Below are positions 27,763 through 40,672 of a stretch of 64,000 nt of DNA, one piece after another. The notes below the pieces were generated by a model that was given only the letters and a program-made list of their open reading frames with translations, was not told where the DNA came from and ran no database searches. Each line of letters starts with the position of its first letter. The stretch's first letter is position 1. Position numbers and translations under genes: made by a program. Where the stretch lies: NCBI RefSeq assembly GCF_965363235.1, contig NC_134839.1, positions 97,297,743 through 97,361,742 on the forward strand, written 5' to 3'. The stretch is from Mytilus galloprovincialis. Its lineage: Eukaryota; Mollusca; Bivalvia; Mytilida; Mytilidae.

Positions 27763-28439
27763 GGTCGATTTTGGCACAGCTTTTTTTAACTTTTGGTCCT
27801 CGATGCTGTTCAACTTTGTACTTGTTATGGCTTTCAAACTTTTGTATCTGGGTGTCACTAGTAAGTGTGAGGACGTAACGCACTTCTGGCGTATTTGATT
27901 TTAAAACTGGTGCCTTTTGTTAGGTATTATTCATGTGTTTCTTTGTCAAATATGTTCTCCTATTTATTTGTATTGTAGTCCTGTAATGTTGTGTTGTCAT
28001 TACAAGTTAAACATGGTTTGGCATGCCACAAAACTAGGCTCAACCCACCATTTTTTGCTTTAAAAATGTCCTGTACCAAGTCAGGAATATGGTCATCGTT
28101 ATATCATAGTTCGTTTCTGTGTGTGTTACATTTTAACGTTGTGTTTCTTTTGTGTCGTTTGTTTCCACTTATATTTGAGTGTGAATTCACATTATTATAA
28201 GACGTGTCACAGTACTTTCTATCCCAAATTCATGTATTTAGTTTTGATGTTATATTTGTTATTCTCATCGGAATTTGTCTAATGCTTAATTCGTTTCTGT
28301 GTGTGTTACATTGCAATGTTGTGTCATCATTCTCCTCTAATATTTTATGCGTTTCCCTCGGTTTTGATTTGTGACCCGGACTTTTTTTTTCTATCGATTA
28401 ATGAGTTTTGAACATCGGTATACTACTGTTGCCTTTATA
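27763..28439 (+). mobile_element. Family A interspersed repeat, complete copy nested in the Penelope-like element
   Basis: 677 bp from GGTCGATTTTGGCAC to GTTGCCTTTATA, flanked by the 7-bp direct repeat TATACCT at 27756-27762 and 28440-28446. Removing the insert restores the retroelement sequence across the junction at the DNA level, which fixes both family ends. The copy has no coding capacity. It has an internal near-duplicate around TTCGTTTCTGTGTGTGTTAC (near 28110 and 28289). Target duplication plus an AT-rich 3' end suggests a SINE-like or other non-autonomous element; class unproven. Confidence 0.8.
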
Positions 28440-29330
28440 TATACCTATACCAAACCTATTGCAACTAATTTTTTCACTTACAAACACGTTCTGCAGGATC
28501 TCAATATTGACGACTTCAAGTCTAAACCTCCTGATTGCACTTGTGCTAGTTCCTAATTCACATATTATCCGACTGGTCACGTTATTACCGGTGACCTCAA
28601 CATTTCCCTGCGAAATGTGTAATCGAAAGATTCCAAATATCGTGAGACTAAATCCATCAATTGGAAATACAACTTCAAAATGTTGATTGATTCAGCCGAG
28701 GATTATGCCAGGCACTGGGCCAAGTGCGAGAAGGAAGACGTAGACACTCTTTCCGAATGGATTAAGGCTGTGAGGTCGTTGATACAACTCAGAATTAAGA
28801 AATTGAATGGGTCTATCAATCTTTAAAGACCCAAATGTTGCAAAACACTTATCCCACCTCCATAAGAAATATGTAGTTGTCCCCGCAAACAACATTGTTT
28901 TTGTGTGTAAAACTCATTACATTAACTGCTTGATAAACGAATTAGGTATTGACAAAACACTTGGAAACTCAACATATACCCTCACGACACTTACCAAAGA
29001 GGAAATCCTGGATAAACATAGGTTCGTACTATGTTCCTTTGAAATTTCAACCAAAGATGAATAACTGGATCTTCCATCACTGTATTGGATACCTAAACTA
29101 CATAAGTGTCCTTACAAACAACGGTATATTGCTTGGTCTTCAAAGTGCTCCACGAAATATCCTTCTAACTTATTAACATCTATTTTATTAGCAACCAAAG
29201 CCGGGCTTCACTGTTATTTTGAAGCTGCCTATTTTAGAGGTGGCGTGAATCTGATGTGGATACTAAGAGTACATACAATATAACTCTCTTTTTTCTTGCA
29301 ATAGTATTAAAACATTTGATTTTCTACACT

Positions 29331-30058
29331 TTACACAAGTATTCCACATTCTAAACTTAAAGACAAATTGAAAGAGTTGGTATTGCTTTGTTTCATAAAA
29401 AAAGAATGGCCAACGTAGATACAAGTATCTTGTCTTAGGGAAGGATAAATCCTACTTTGTAAAGGATCACTCTGACTCAATCAAAACATTCTCTGAATCT
29501 GACATTATCAAGATGCTTGATTTCTTGATTGACAACATATTTGTTACGTTCGGAGGACGTATTCTTCAACAGACTTTCGGCATTCCAATGGGAACCAATT
29601 TTGCCCCTCTTGCCGATTTGTTTCTTTATTATTATTAGGCTGGCTTCATACAGGAACTTCTTAGGAAAAATGATAAGAAGTTAGCATTATCTTTTTACAC
29701 AAGTATTCCACATTCCAAACTAAAAGACAAATTGAAAGAGTTGGTATTGCTTTGGTTCATAAAAAAGAATGGCTAACGTAGATACAAGTATCTTGTCTTA
29801 GGGAGGGATAAATCCTACTTTGTAATGGATCACTCTGACTCAAACAAAACATTCTCTGAATCTGACATTATCAAGATGCTTGATTTCTTGATTGACAACA
29901 TATTTGTTACGTTCGGAGGACGTATTCTTCAACAGACTGTCGGCATTCTAATGGGAACCAATTGTGTCCCTCTTGCCAACTTGTTTCTTTATTATTATTA
30001 GGCTGGCTTCATACAGGAACTTCTTAGGAAGAATAATAAGAAGTTAGCATTATCCTTT
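29331..30058 (+). repeat. 364-bp tandem duplication inside the Penelope-like element
   Basis: The stretch from TTACACAAGTATTCCACATT at 29331 recurs at 29695 with few differences and covers the RT segment containing GIPMGTN. The high similarity between the two units compared with the decay of the rest suggests the duplication is younger than the insertion. Confidence 0.85.
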
Positions 30059-31779
30059 AACTTTACTTTGCGCTATATAGATGATGTTCTCTTACTAAAT
30101 AATTCAAAATTTGGTGACTATATTGAACCCATCTATCCAATCAAACTAGAGATAAAGGATACAACAGATACAGTTAAGTAAGCCTCAGATGTTGACTTAA
30201 ATCTGGAAATTGACAATGAGGGTCGGTTGAAAACAAAACTTTACGACAAAAAAGATGATTTCAGCTTTCTAATTGTGAACTTTCCATTTCTAAGTAGCAA
30301 CATTCAAGCAGCACCTACATACGGGGTATATATCTCCCATTGATACGATACTCCCGTGCTTGAATTTCCTATCATGATTTTCTTGATAGAGGGTTGCTGT
30401 TCACAAGGAAGCTATTAAACTGGTGAAGTTGAAATCATTCCTTCGTAAATTTTACGGACGCCATCACGAGTTGGTTGACCGTTATGGAATAACCGTTTCA
30501 CAGATGATATCGGATATGTTCCTTACGTCGTAACTACAACCCCTTTTCCTTTCATGAATGTAACCTACCGAATTAGACTATTTACCGGCTATTGTAACAC
30601 GAAGCGTGCCACATGTGGAGCAGGATCTGCTTACCCTTCCGGATCACCCCAGTTTTTGGTGGGTTTCGTGTTGTTTATTCTTGAGTTTTATATGTTGTGT
30701 CATGTGAACTATTGTTTGTCTGTTTGTCTTTTTCATTTTTAGTTATGGCGTTGTCAGTTTATTTTCGATTTATGAGTTTGACTGTCCCACTGGTATCTTT
30801 TCGTGCCTCTTTTGTTGTCCTTCGTTTGATGTGTTTTAGCTTTTGATTTGCCATTTGATTAGAGACTTTTCATATTGAATTTTCCCCTGAGTTCGGTCAT
30901 ATGTGACTTTACTTTTTTTGAAGAGCTACACACTACCAAGAATCTGTCCGCGCATTTTGGTACATGTTTACCCTGCAATATATCAGTACTGTTCGGCAAG
31001 ACTGAAGACCTGTCATGTAATACTTTCTAACCTTTCTAATCTTTGTAACTTAAAAGAACAATCCATTTAAGGTCAACTTTGCCTTAATTCCTTAGGGAAT
31101 TGAAACCCTAATTTCTAACATTGTTTAAATAAATGTAACTTGAAAAAGACATCATACATAATACTAAACGGAACCATGCTTACTGCACAAGGTCCTCATT
31201 TCAACAATTCATATCTTTTCATTCATGCCGAGGTAATAAATTTGTATATTCAAAACTAATCAAAGATATAATGAGGGGATACATTCCTCGATTCCTTATT
31301 ATCTGCATCTGATAAATATAACTCTTAAGATTAATCTTAAATATTGTTATTTTCATTCTTTTGGGTTATATAAGCTTTTTGACATGTTGATATTGTACAT
31401 CATATTGCATATATTTCATATAAGTAAGAGTTATTCAACTATTCTATTTCTGCCAAATTATTTACTCTTAGATATGAGCCAAATTTACAGCTACAGAGTT
31501 TCAGACTCTAAATGTATTCTCAATAATTCCTATAGTCCATTAGCAGTCTATTTCAACGAATATTAACTGACCTTCTACTTACATTATATATAATGTGGCT
31601 CTAACGTTAGAGCAGTATAATGCTGACTCCTGAACTGGTTAAACATTCTTGGACCAAACGTCCATTGATAGTATTGAATCAAACAAAACCTTAAATAACA
31701 AAAATATCAAATATCGAGGAAAATTCAAAACGGAAAGTCTGTAATCAAATGGCAACATCAAAAGTAAAACCAAGTGGTT

Positions 31780-32150
31780 TTAAAAACTTATCAAAGATAC
31801 CAAGCGTTTAACTTTCTACGCCAGACGCTCTTTTCATCTGACAAAGACTCATCAGATGAGCTTTTATCAATACAGTTGACAAGCCAAATAAAATACAAAG
31901 TTGAAGAGCGCTAAATACAAAATAAAATTAGAAAAGTTTTGAAAAATACGGCTTAAGGTAATGTTCGCATCAAAGCCGAAAAACCATAGTCGAATAATTC
32001 AACATTTTACAAACATAAAATTTACGAAAGAAAGATCATACCATCCAATTATATTTCATGTCGACATAAACGTGTTGATTACTTATCTGATAAATTACCC
32101 TCGTGTCATTAGTTGCAATTTCCGAGTGGTTGTAAAAACTTATCAAAGAT
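31780..32150 (-). repeat. Family F fragments, reverse and decayed
   Basis: CTTATCAAAGATACCAAGCG, TCTACGCCAGACGCTC and ATTTCATGTCGACATAAACG match the reverse of the family F monomer. The phrase AAAACTTATCAAAGATAC occurs at both ends (31785 and 32137), suggesting two joined pieces. Confidence 0.5.
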
Positions 32151-32959
32151 ACACACAAAATTAACCCTAGAAATGAAATTCAGATATAAAACCCTGTTTT
32201 TAATAACATACTATACGCATCAAACTCTAAACACTCACTTAAAAATACAAGACGTAATGGTATCAAAAGGGGATTGATGTTACCAAAACAGATAAATAAC
32301 CAATTATCAGCATTTAAATCCTTTGTTTTTTTCAAGATATATTTCAAAACACAATATCGTTAAAAGTTGCCAAATTAAGTCAGAAATGATCAATTATAAC
32401 ATACCGTTTTATTTATTTAGGTTAAAGATACACAGATGCAGAAGCAAACGTCGAGAACAATTATAAAACCACTGATAATAATAGTATATGTATATATTTA
32501 AAATAAAAAGAAGATGTGATATGATTACTGTTGATTTTTATCTGGCAACTTTTTTTAAGTTAAAATGCCGAATCACATGCGTTATTAGTAACAATAAGTT
32601 TCCCATACATAAACATATTGCGAATAACACCTTACTAGTGCTACACAAAGTTTCTTTTTTAACTATTGCGTAATATTAAGTAACATTGCTGTCAGCTATA
32701 CATGTTAAACTGTTATTAAATTAATAATGTAGTATACATTGAAAAAACAGCAGAGTGAATAAAAGTTACATAATTTTTCCAGAGAATGCGTTATTCGGTG
32801 CATAAATAAACCTTAATACAATTTGCACACCAATTACTATTTGCATAACACCGTTTTAAAAAGGGAGGTTCATAAAGGGTTTTATCTATTTAAAAGCCAG
32901 ATGAAACTAAAGATAGCTAAATGAATTGGTGATATAATCGGTATGACATAATTAGATAT

Positions 32960-33466
32960 TCGATATCAGTCACCTCGTGGGAAGGGTATAACCAGCTCAG
33001 TTGCTAGTACTGGGGTATTGGCATTAACTTAGTTTGGTATCCCAATTTGCTGTAATAAGGTTTTGAAATAATTTAAACTAAGGAATGAATATCCCTCATG
33101 CATAGCTCCGCTTCCTTATCTTAGGTCTCGTTTTAATTTTGTGTGTTTTCTGTTTTGTCTTCTCTTCAATGTTTGTATTGAGATATGGACTTTCAAATGA
33201 ATTGGCCTGAGCCCTCGATCAGCACTTAAGACAAATTAAATGTCGAAATACGCATCTGGTTCAACGAAATTGGTTTCATTAATGTCATTACTACAACTAG
33301 TTTGCTACATCTGCTGGTTGACTGTGATTTCTTGTGCTTGGATTTACTTTTGTTTAATTAGTTTTGTCTATTCTTCAATCTTTGCATTAAGTTTTGGACT
33401 TTCTAATATTTTGGTCTTCAGTTTACATACACATTTATGAAATTTTAGAAAGAAAATGCCTACCGA
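32960..33466 (+). repeat. Family F-related repeat segment
   Basis: GGGAAGGGTATAACCAGCTC, TAGTACTGGGGTATTGGCAT and CGAAATACGCATCTGGTTCA resemble the extended upstream part of mussel family F repeats as I recall them. Frames here are not genes. Confidence 0.45.
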
Positions 33467-33505
33467 TTTATGAATTTCGAACAGCGGTATACTACTGTTG
33501 CCTTT
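33467..33505 (+). repeat. Family A 3' tail fragment
   Basis: TTCGAACAGCGGTATACTAC followed by TGTTGCCTTTATTTGC, joined directly to family F-like sequence on its left. Confidence 0.6.
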
Positions 33506-33589
33506 ATTTGCAATACAATTGCGGCTATTAATGTTATAAATAACTAGATTTTTCAAAATTATCTGACATCCTAAAGTGGAGTCTGAACT

Positions 33590-33660
33590 GTACAGTGTCT
33601 GCTCTATGGTCGGGTTTTTTGTCACTTTGACACATAAACCATTTCCATTCTCAAGTTATG
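33590..33660 (+). repeat. Second copy of the TCTGCTCTATGGTCGGG repeat tail
   Basis: Pairs with 13540-13622; here it lies 85 bp downstream of a family A tail fragment. Confidence 0.5.
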
Positions 33661-34884
33661 GTATGTCTTACGGTATAAAAGTAATTTTCAGAAAAAAAGT
33701 AATGTTTATAATTTCGGGGTTTTTTTTCTATGCTTTTGTTTAAACCAATTTTTCTAACAAAAAATATTTATGCGACAAAATCATAAGGATGAATAATAAT
33801 AGCTTTCTTTTTTTTTTTTTATTTTGAATTATTGAATACTACCCAACCAAATAATGGTCGTATTTCTAATGTCATAAACTCAAATTAGTTTCTTATTCAC
33901 TGATGTTCCCATAGGAGCCTTTGGATGATAGCCTATATGTCAAGTTACTTCCGGTATAAAATAGCTGTATAATAGCATATAGAGTATTGATCGTGACATA
34001 ATGAGGATAACAATCTCCGGAGAGAACTGCAGTGGAGTCTTATCAGATAAAGTGCATTCAGTATTGACAGATAATTGTGAAGAGGCCCTACATTGGGGAT
34101 GTATGAACAATTAACGAATTGGCAGGTTATTAAAGGGGAATAGAAAAATGAAAAAAATATTTTACAAAATAATTAGATTTAGAATAATTACTAGTAAAGA
34201 AAAACCTTAATCAGTAGAAAAACTTTATATATATATTCCACCATCGAACAATAAACCGACAATTTTCAGCATTGGATTTTTCTGAAGTTGTTAGCAAAGG
34301 AAAAAGTGACAAGAAATCATTGGCCTTCTGGAAAGGTTAAAAGTTCTTTGATATTGTAATGTTAAAATCGTGTAATTCGATAATATGTCGAAAGTGGTAA
34401 AGGATCATAACAACATTCGAAAAGATTCTTTTTAGTATGCTTAAAAGGCATAACACAATTGTAAATTTGCCATCTTGGTTTTTTTTTTATAAATAAGAAA
34501 TGTTATTGAGGCAATAACCGCAAACAATGTTTAAAAATAACCATAATATCTAGAAGAACAGATTTTTTTGGTTTTATTTTGAGATTGAAAATGAGGCAAA
34601 GCTGTTAAATATGCGCTAATGATCAAAACATAAATAAACATATAGGCGTGCTCTGAAATAAATATATTATTTGTATAAATAAGGATGAAAATGTAATGAG
34701 AAAAAGTCGAAAAGTAACAAACCATTTTAAGTAAAAGTCTCTCCTCATAAACGTAACGAAAAATACAAAAGGCATTTAACCTCAAAGTCCAAAATAAACT
34801 GACATCGCCATGGCACAAAAAAAAGACAAACAACAGTATACAATATACAACATAGTAACCTAAAAACTGAGCATCACATCTTCA
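33661..34884. other. No recognisable gene or repeat
   Basis: The 100-codon minus frame at 34531-34833 is low-complexity and matches no family I know. Confidence 0.45.
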
Positions 34885-35880
34885 GAAAGTTAAGGAGATC
34901 CTGCTCCACATGTTGCACTCGTCGCGTTGCTCATGTAGATGTAAACCCAGTGATAAGTCTATTTCGGACGGTCACATTTGTAGAAAAGAGATGGGGTTGT
35001 GGTAACGATGATTACAACATCTCCGTTGTCAACTTTGATATTATATAACAGACAACCAACGCGTGTTGGATTCCGTAAAATTACAAAGAGAAGATTTCAC
35101 CTTTCGCAAATGACGGTTTGAAAGCTTGTGAGCAGCAACTCACTTTCATGGAAATCATGAAAGGGAATGCAACTTTTCTAGAAGCTGTACACTCCATGTG
35201 TAGGCACTCCTGGAATGTTGCTTCATAGAAGAAGAGGAAAATTTACAATAAGAAGGTTGAAAACATTTCATTTGTCGTAAAGCTTTGTTTCTAACTGGCC
35301 TTCATTGTCGATGTCTATGTGTTAGTTAAGACATGAGACAGTCTAAATTGTATTTATTGTAATCTTTATCCCAAGGTCGATGAATAGATTCGTGCAACAT
35401 AATCATCAAACTTGGAATTATTTTTTGAGAGGACATCATCTACTTTAGCTGAGAATGAAGTTAAACGATAATGCTAATGTATTTTCATTCTTGCTAAGAA
35501 GCTCCTGTATGAAAAAAAAATACAAAAATACTGAACTCCGGGGAAACTTCAAAACTTAAAGTCCCCTATCAATGAAGTCAGCTTCATATAAATAGGAACA
35601 AGTCGGCATGAAGATGAAAACAATTGCTTCTAATTAAAATGGCTATTGTTTGTTGAAAACCACGTCATCCAAACGGAACGAATGTCTTAATAATTCCAGT
35701 TTCCAGTTTTCTTTTTGGTTCTAATTGTTGATTTTTTACAAAGTACGATTTACCTCTCCGTATAAAAAGACCTTTGTATCTACGTCATTTTTGTGAAACA
35801 CAACAGGACCAACTCTTTTGAGTATGAACTGGAAATATCTGTGTAAAGTATAGAAAAGTCAAATGTATTAATAGTTCTTT
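34885..35880 (-). mobile_element. Penelope-like retroelement fragment, minus strand, heavily decayed
   Basis: Read on the minus strand it parallels the plus-strand copy at 29300-30640: the stretch ACTTTACACA near 35850, the leucine-rich palm region, the segment equivalent to GATTTTCTTGATAGAGGG (here near 35150), and a 3' stretch with CACATGTGGAGCAGGATC-like sequence near 34905. Only the RT half is present; the nuclease half is missing. It is a fossil with many breaks, more diverged than the plus-strand copy. It holds a 58-bp family C insertion. Confidence 0.7.
35514..35571 (-). mobile_element. 58-bp family C tail inserted into the minus-strand Penelope-like copy
   Basis: The element-like tail (on the minus strand GGGACTTTAAGTTTTGAAG... 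ending in a T-run) splits the RT region and is flanked by the direct repeat ATGAA at 35509-35513 and 35572-35576. It looks like a strongly 5'-truncated retro-insertion. Confidence 0.65.
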
Positions 35881-38800
35881 ATAACTTCAGTGATTGAACC
35901 AAAGTTTTGTGTACTGTCTTAAGGTATCGATTATTTGAATTTCAATCCTGAGTTGTTTTCCCTATTTCCTAAAAAAAAATATCCAATAAGAATTGCTAAA
36001 CATTTGTGGTTGTAGAAATATATTTGATTTTAGTAAAACGAGGTCGGAAATTAGCTTTGTTGTTTTGTGTGAGGGTTCTTTGTTTTATGTCTTTTATATT
36101 TTGATCATTTACCCTTCAGCAGAAAGTGCTTCATTGTAAAAAAAAAATAAATCAGAGTCATTTTTTGGTCTTTAATAAATAAAATAAAAATGAAGGTTTT
36201 CTTACGGTCTCTTTCGAATCAGAGATTTGATAGACGATAAAGGTAAAAAATCCCCAAAACTGAATTTTATTGTCAATCATAAGTCTAAATGATATTCCTT
36301 ATCTGTATGTTTTATACTGATGTATCCTAGCTCTGATGTTTTGTCTGATGTTTTGTGGGATTAAAGGGGTATATCAAGTTTAACTTAGCTTAGTACATTT
36401 TGAATTGTCACAAAAATTAAGACATTATATTAACTTGATAATTTCCAAATATGATGATAATATTAGCATAACAAAATTAAAAATGAATGTTCTTTTCGCT
36501 AATGCGCTTACATTTCTTTGTTGTACACAACTTTAATATAGTATTACAAATAATTACGGGTAAGAAAGTTAATTCTAATATGTCTTTAAATAATGAATAA
36601 AAGAAATAGAAAATAAAAATTAAGAATAGGCTGATGTGCTCTAACGACCATATTGTAATAATAAACAGTTTGCATGCAAGTATTACGTATTAAATTCATC
36701 ATAAGGTTTCGCATTTTTACCGCCAACTGAAAATATAGAAATGAGCGGTTAAATCATACTTTGTCCTTCGAAATCGAATACAAAAAAAATAAGTAATTAA
36801 ATCTGAGTGTATGATTGCTCGAGAATGGTAACGACATTTTTTCGTGTACATCATTATTCATGAAACAAATTTGTTTATTTAAGGGAAAACCGAAAATCTA
36901 TCGAAATCTGTTTGGTTTAGATATGCTCTCATAAGAATAACCAAAGCTTTAAACTAAGCAAGATAATTTACTGCAAATGTTTTCCCCGTAACATTTGGGT
37001 CTATTTATAAATTTGTAAATAGAAAATTGCATAACATTGTCATTTTTATTAAAAAAAAATACTCGTCTGTGTGATAGTGCATTTCATTGTCCACAACCGT
37101 GCCCGAAATATTTTATTTGCATTTATTTACCAATAAAATAAATTTAAATAATTTAAGTAAGATTTAATATTTGATAAAGAATTTTGTTTCGGTATCAATT
37201 TCAGTGTTTTTATAATTTGATTGACTGTTGGATAAATAACTAACCGAAAGTTTAATAGAACTTCACTTTATAATCATTTTGAAGTAGTTATTTTTACCAA
37301 AATAAGATATTTATTAACACTATTAGAAATATTTTCGCTCCCAATACTTTCAATTAAAACCAATAAAGTAAAATAAATGATATTTCTTTGGCAACTTTTG
37401 ATTGTAGATTGTTCTTTTGTGTTTGCAAATTTCGCTCAACTTTGTTTTTCTCCTTTGCAATGTACACATATCTGTTTGGTTAATAAAGTGGTTTCAATTC
37501 AAAAGTTACTCAAAGCGGTTGCATTTATTACCGTTAAAGGATTGGGTGTTTGTAAAAAATGTGTTTAAGGAGAGATAACTCTTGTTATTATAGAGGTAGA
37601 CTTAAATAAGTTGATTCATGTTTTGAAATCGAGAATATTTGATCATTTTCTAGCACCATTCCAGCTGCATAGATAGTTGTCAAAAGTGAAGGTTCCTGGT
37701 GATAAGACTTTCCTATGGGAATTTTCAACAATTTTTAACAAACATTTTCAATAAAAAAAAACAAAAATATTGCGGTTTTTTTTTCCTTTTAACATTATTG
37801 CAATTACAATGAATAAATGTTGTCGAGTGGTTTTCTTGACTTTAATCACAAATAAAACACTCCTCAGGTTTTGGATTCTGTGTATTATGATAACGAAAAA
37901 AGTTGTAAACAAAAGACCCTGTAATTAAATATAAAATTATAACCAATGGTTCAAGAATTATAACAAAGTGACCAATACTGACCATCAATACAATGAATAA
38001 GCATTTAAAGGGATCACATACCAGAATTTAGGTCATCACCTTAATTAGCATATAAAGATAAACAAAACAGCATGCTTTATTCTTTTATTATTGACATAAG
38101 ATTATATTCTGTAAATAAGTAAACAAATCCAATAAATACGTTCCAATGGATATTTTATTATACAGAAAACATCAAAATACAATTCTGAAAGTTAAAACTA
38201 TATACATGCAAACCATTTAAATTTCACCCTTCCACATAAACACAGTAAAATGTATGCATTTCATTTGAGTTTAAAAAAAAATGTGTCTGCTTTTTCATAT
38301 TTTTTTTTTGTTATCGATTCTATCGATGTAAACAGTAAACGCCATGGTTACGTTTTTGAATACGGAAATGCCGTCTCTTATGCTTTAAATGATTGTTGTA
38401 TCTATAAATGGGTAAACGTTTACCAATAAAGTTTACTTTTAACTTAATCACCGCATGACTCATACAAGTTAGAGCTGACAATTTTGCAAAATTAATTTAT
38501 TTTCTAAGCATGTCAACTAGGCAATATATCTGTGATTTGGAAAAAGGTACCAGTGGACATTCTTTTAACACAATACACTTACACGAATGTATGTAAATCA
38601 GGAAGAAGACAAAATACACTGAAAATGCATATTGGTATATTTTCAGGTAATTTAATTTACATCCAAAAGAACTAAGTACTAATACGCCAATTAAGAAAAC
38701 GTGATATTACCGGTATAATGACAGTGACAAAATATCATGATGATCTGTTACCGTGACAGTTACAATGAAGTTTATAGCTCTGTTGTTGTCTGATTGGTCT

Positions 38801-38925
38801 AAATTTAGGCAAGGAAATCAAAGACGGAATGCAAAACAAAAAAGTCACCACGGAAACTAACTATTGTAACATATATTTTTATTGGGAACTAACATTTTTA
38901 GATAAATATATCAAGTTCAATAGGC
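35881..38925. other. No recognisable gene or repeat
   Basis: About 3 kb of AT-rich DNA with no element or exon that I could support. Confidence 0.45.
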
Positions 38926-39245
38926 AACAGTAGTATACCACTGTTCAAAAATCGATTGAGAGAAAACAAATCCGGACTACAAACTAAAACCGAGGGAAAC
39001 AAAGAAACAACAGAACACTGAAATGAAACAAAAACCAAACGACATTGCAACATACATAGAAATGAACTATTAAATATATATTGCCATATTCATAATTTGG
39101 TACAGAACATCTTAAGAAAAATGGTGGGTTGCACCTGTTTTTTTTTTATTACCAAAAACCTCGCGCTTCTTTGAAATGTAAAATGTATTGCTAAAATGAC
39201 AAAATTACATGACGGGAATCCAGTATAAATTAAAGCAATAACACC
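38926..39245 (-). mobile_element. Family A copy, 3' half
   Basis: Starts with GGCAACAGTAGTATACCACT and runs through ACCGAGGGAAACAAAG and the GGTGGGTTGCACCTG segment. The central ~250 bp present in full copies is missing. Confidence 0.7.
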
Positions 39246-39952
39246 TAAGACAGGGAAAAAATAAATAGATAATATAATAGTTCATTTCGACATGTTAATC
39301 CCCAGAATAACAACGAAAAAAATTAAATTAGATAAGACCAGTTCACAAATAGCTAAATAGAATTGTGAACTGTATGTTTGTCACACGAATGCACCAATGT
39401 CACAAAAAATAACGTCACATGTAAATAAGATAAATAAGTTCTACTTTCATACTAGATATTTGAAAAGGAATTGTCAAAAAAAGGTGTGAAACCTATAACA
39501 ACAAACAAAAAATTCATGTCACTTAAAAACAAATCTTATCTTGGCCATGCAATACTATGGTAATAAATAAATAATAAGAAAAATGGGATATGATTGATAA
39601 AGAGACAAATATATATCCAACAAAAAGCAAATGGCGTATTTTTTATCTAATTGCTATTGATTAGTATTGCAATGTGCATTGTGTTTAAATGTAATATCAG
39701 TATTTAGTTCTATTATAATCTTAATTTAATCCTATTTCTATCTTATTTTTTAGAAATAATTTTTCAAATATGACGTCATATTTATGCTGTTTCAGAAATT
39801 CAAATTCAATGCATTATGTATTATGGTTTTGTTTTCTGTAATTAGTTAACGTCAGTTTGATCATGTAAATCTTTTATATTCATTTGATAAAATTTACTGT
39901 TTGCAATAGCATAAATTGTTCTATATAATAAGGATGTTCTTATCACAAGCAG

Positions 39953-40672
39953 AAAACCCTAGCCGTATTTGGCACAACATTTTTCAACTTTTGATCCTCA
40001 GAGCTGTACAACTTTGTCCCCCTTTTTTTGACTTTCGAACTTTTATATCTGGGCGTCACTGGTAAGTCTTGTTTGGACGAGGCGCGTTTTTGACGTAATG
40101 AATTTTAAACCTGATGCCTTTTGTTATCTATTATTCATGTGTTTCTATGGCTAATACGTTCTGCTATTTATTTGTATTGGAGTCCTGTATTATTATGTTG
40201 TCATTTTAATGTTATATTTAACAATGCCATCAAAGTGCGAGGTTTGGCATGCCACAAAACCAGGTTCAACCCACCATTTTTTTCTATAAAAATGTCCTGT
40301 ACCAAGTCAGGAAAATGGCCATTGTTATATCATAGTTCGTTTCTGTGTGTGTAACATGTTTACGTTGTGTTTCCGTTGTGTCGTTTGTTTTCTCCTATTT
40401 TTTAGTGTGAATTCACATTACTATAAGACGTGTCACGGTACTTTTCTATCCCAAATTCATGTATTTGGTTTTGATGTTATATTGGTTATTCTCATCGGAT
40501 GTTGTCTAATGCTTAGTCCGTTGCTGTGTGTGTTACATTTTAATGTTGTGTCGTTGTTTTCCTCTAATATTTAATGCGGTTCCCTCAGTTTTAGTTTGTT
40601 ACCCCGATTTTGTTTTTTGTCCATAGATTTATGAGTTTTGAACAGCGGTATACTACTGTTGCCTTTATTTAT
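39953..40672 (+). mobile_element. Family A copy, near full length
   Basis: Collinear with the complete copy at 27763-28439 from TTTGGCACAACATTTTTCAA to GTTGCCTTTATTT. Open frames here (40121-40354, 40347-40574) are repeat sequence, not genes. Confidence 0.85.

Larger units (their letters stand above)
26950..30925 (+). mobile_element. Penelope-like retroelement, permuted (Naiad-type), broken copy
   Basis: Order seen: GIY-YIG nuclease (26985-27555; LNKRMCGHRSDI with catalytic Arg near 27034, and KEDYW near 27199), linker with a CxC motif (PPDCTCASS near 28525-28555), RT fingers (28800-29080), palm with GIPMGTN and RYIDDV (30071-30088), thumb to about 30540, then a non-coding 3' region. Nuclease before RT joined by a CxC linker is the arrangement described for the Naiad clade; canonical Penelope elements have the nuclease last. 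The copy is a fossil with many breaks and no intact frame. It carries a nested family A insertion (27763-28439) and an internal 364-bp tandem duplication (29331-30058). The family is common in molluscs. Moderately old by its decay. Confidence 0.85.

Noticed and set aside
28371-28686. Overlapping ORFs treated as separate genes
   Set aside because: They are the family A tail running into the linker region of the Penelope-like fossil.
40121-40574. Two overlapping Cys-rich ORFs
   Set aside because: They lie in a family A copy; the same frames appear in the copies at 24.3-24.9 and 28.0 kb.
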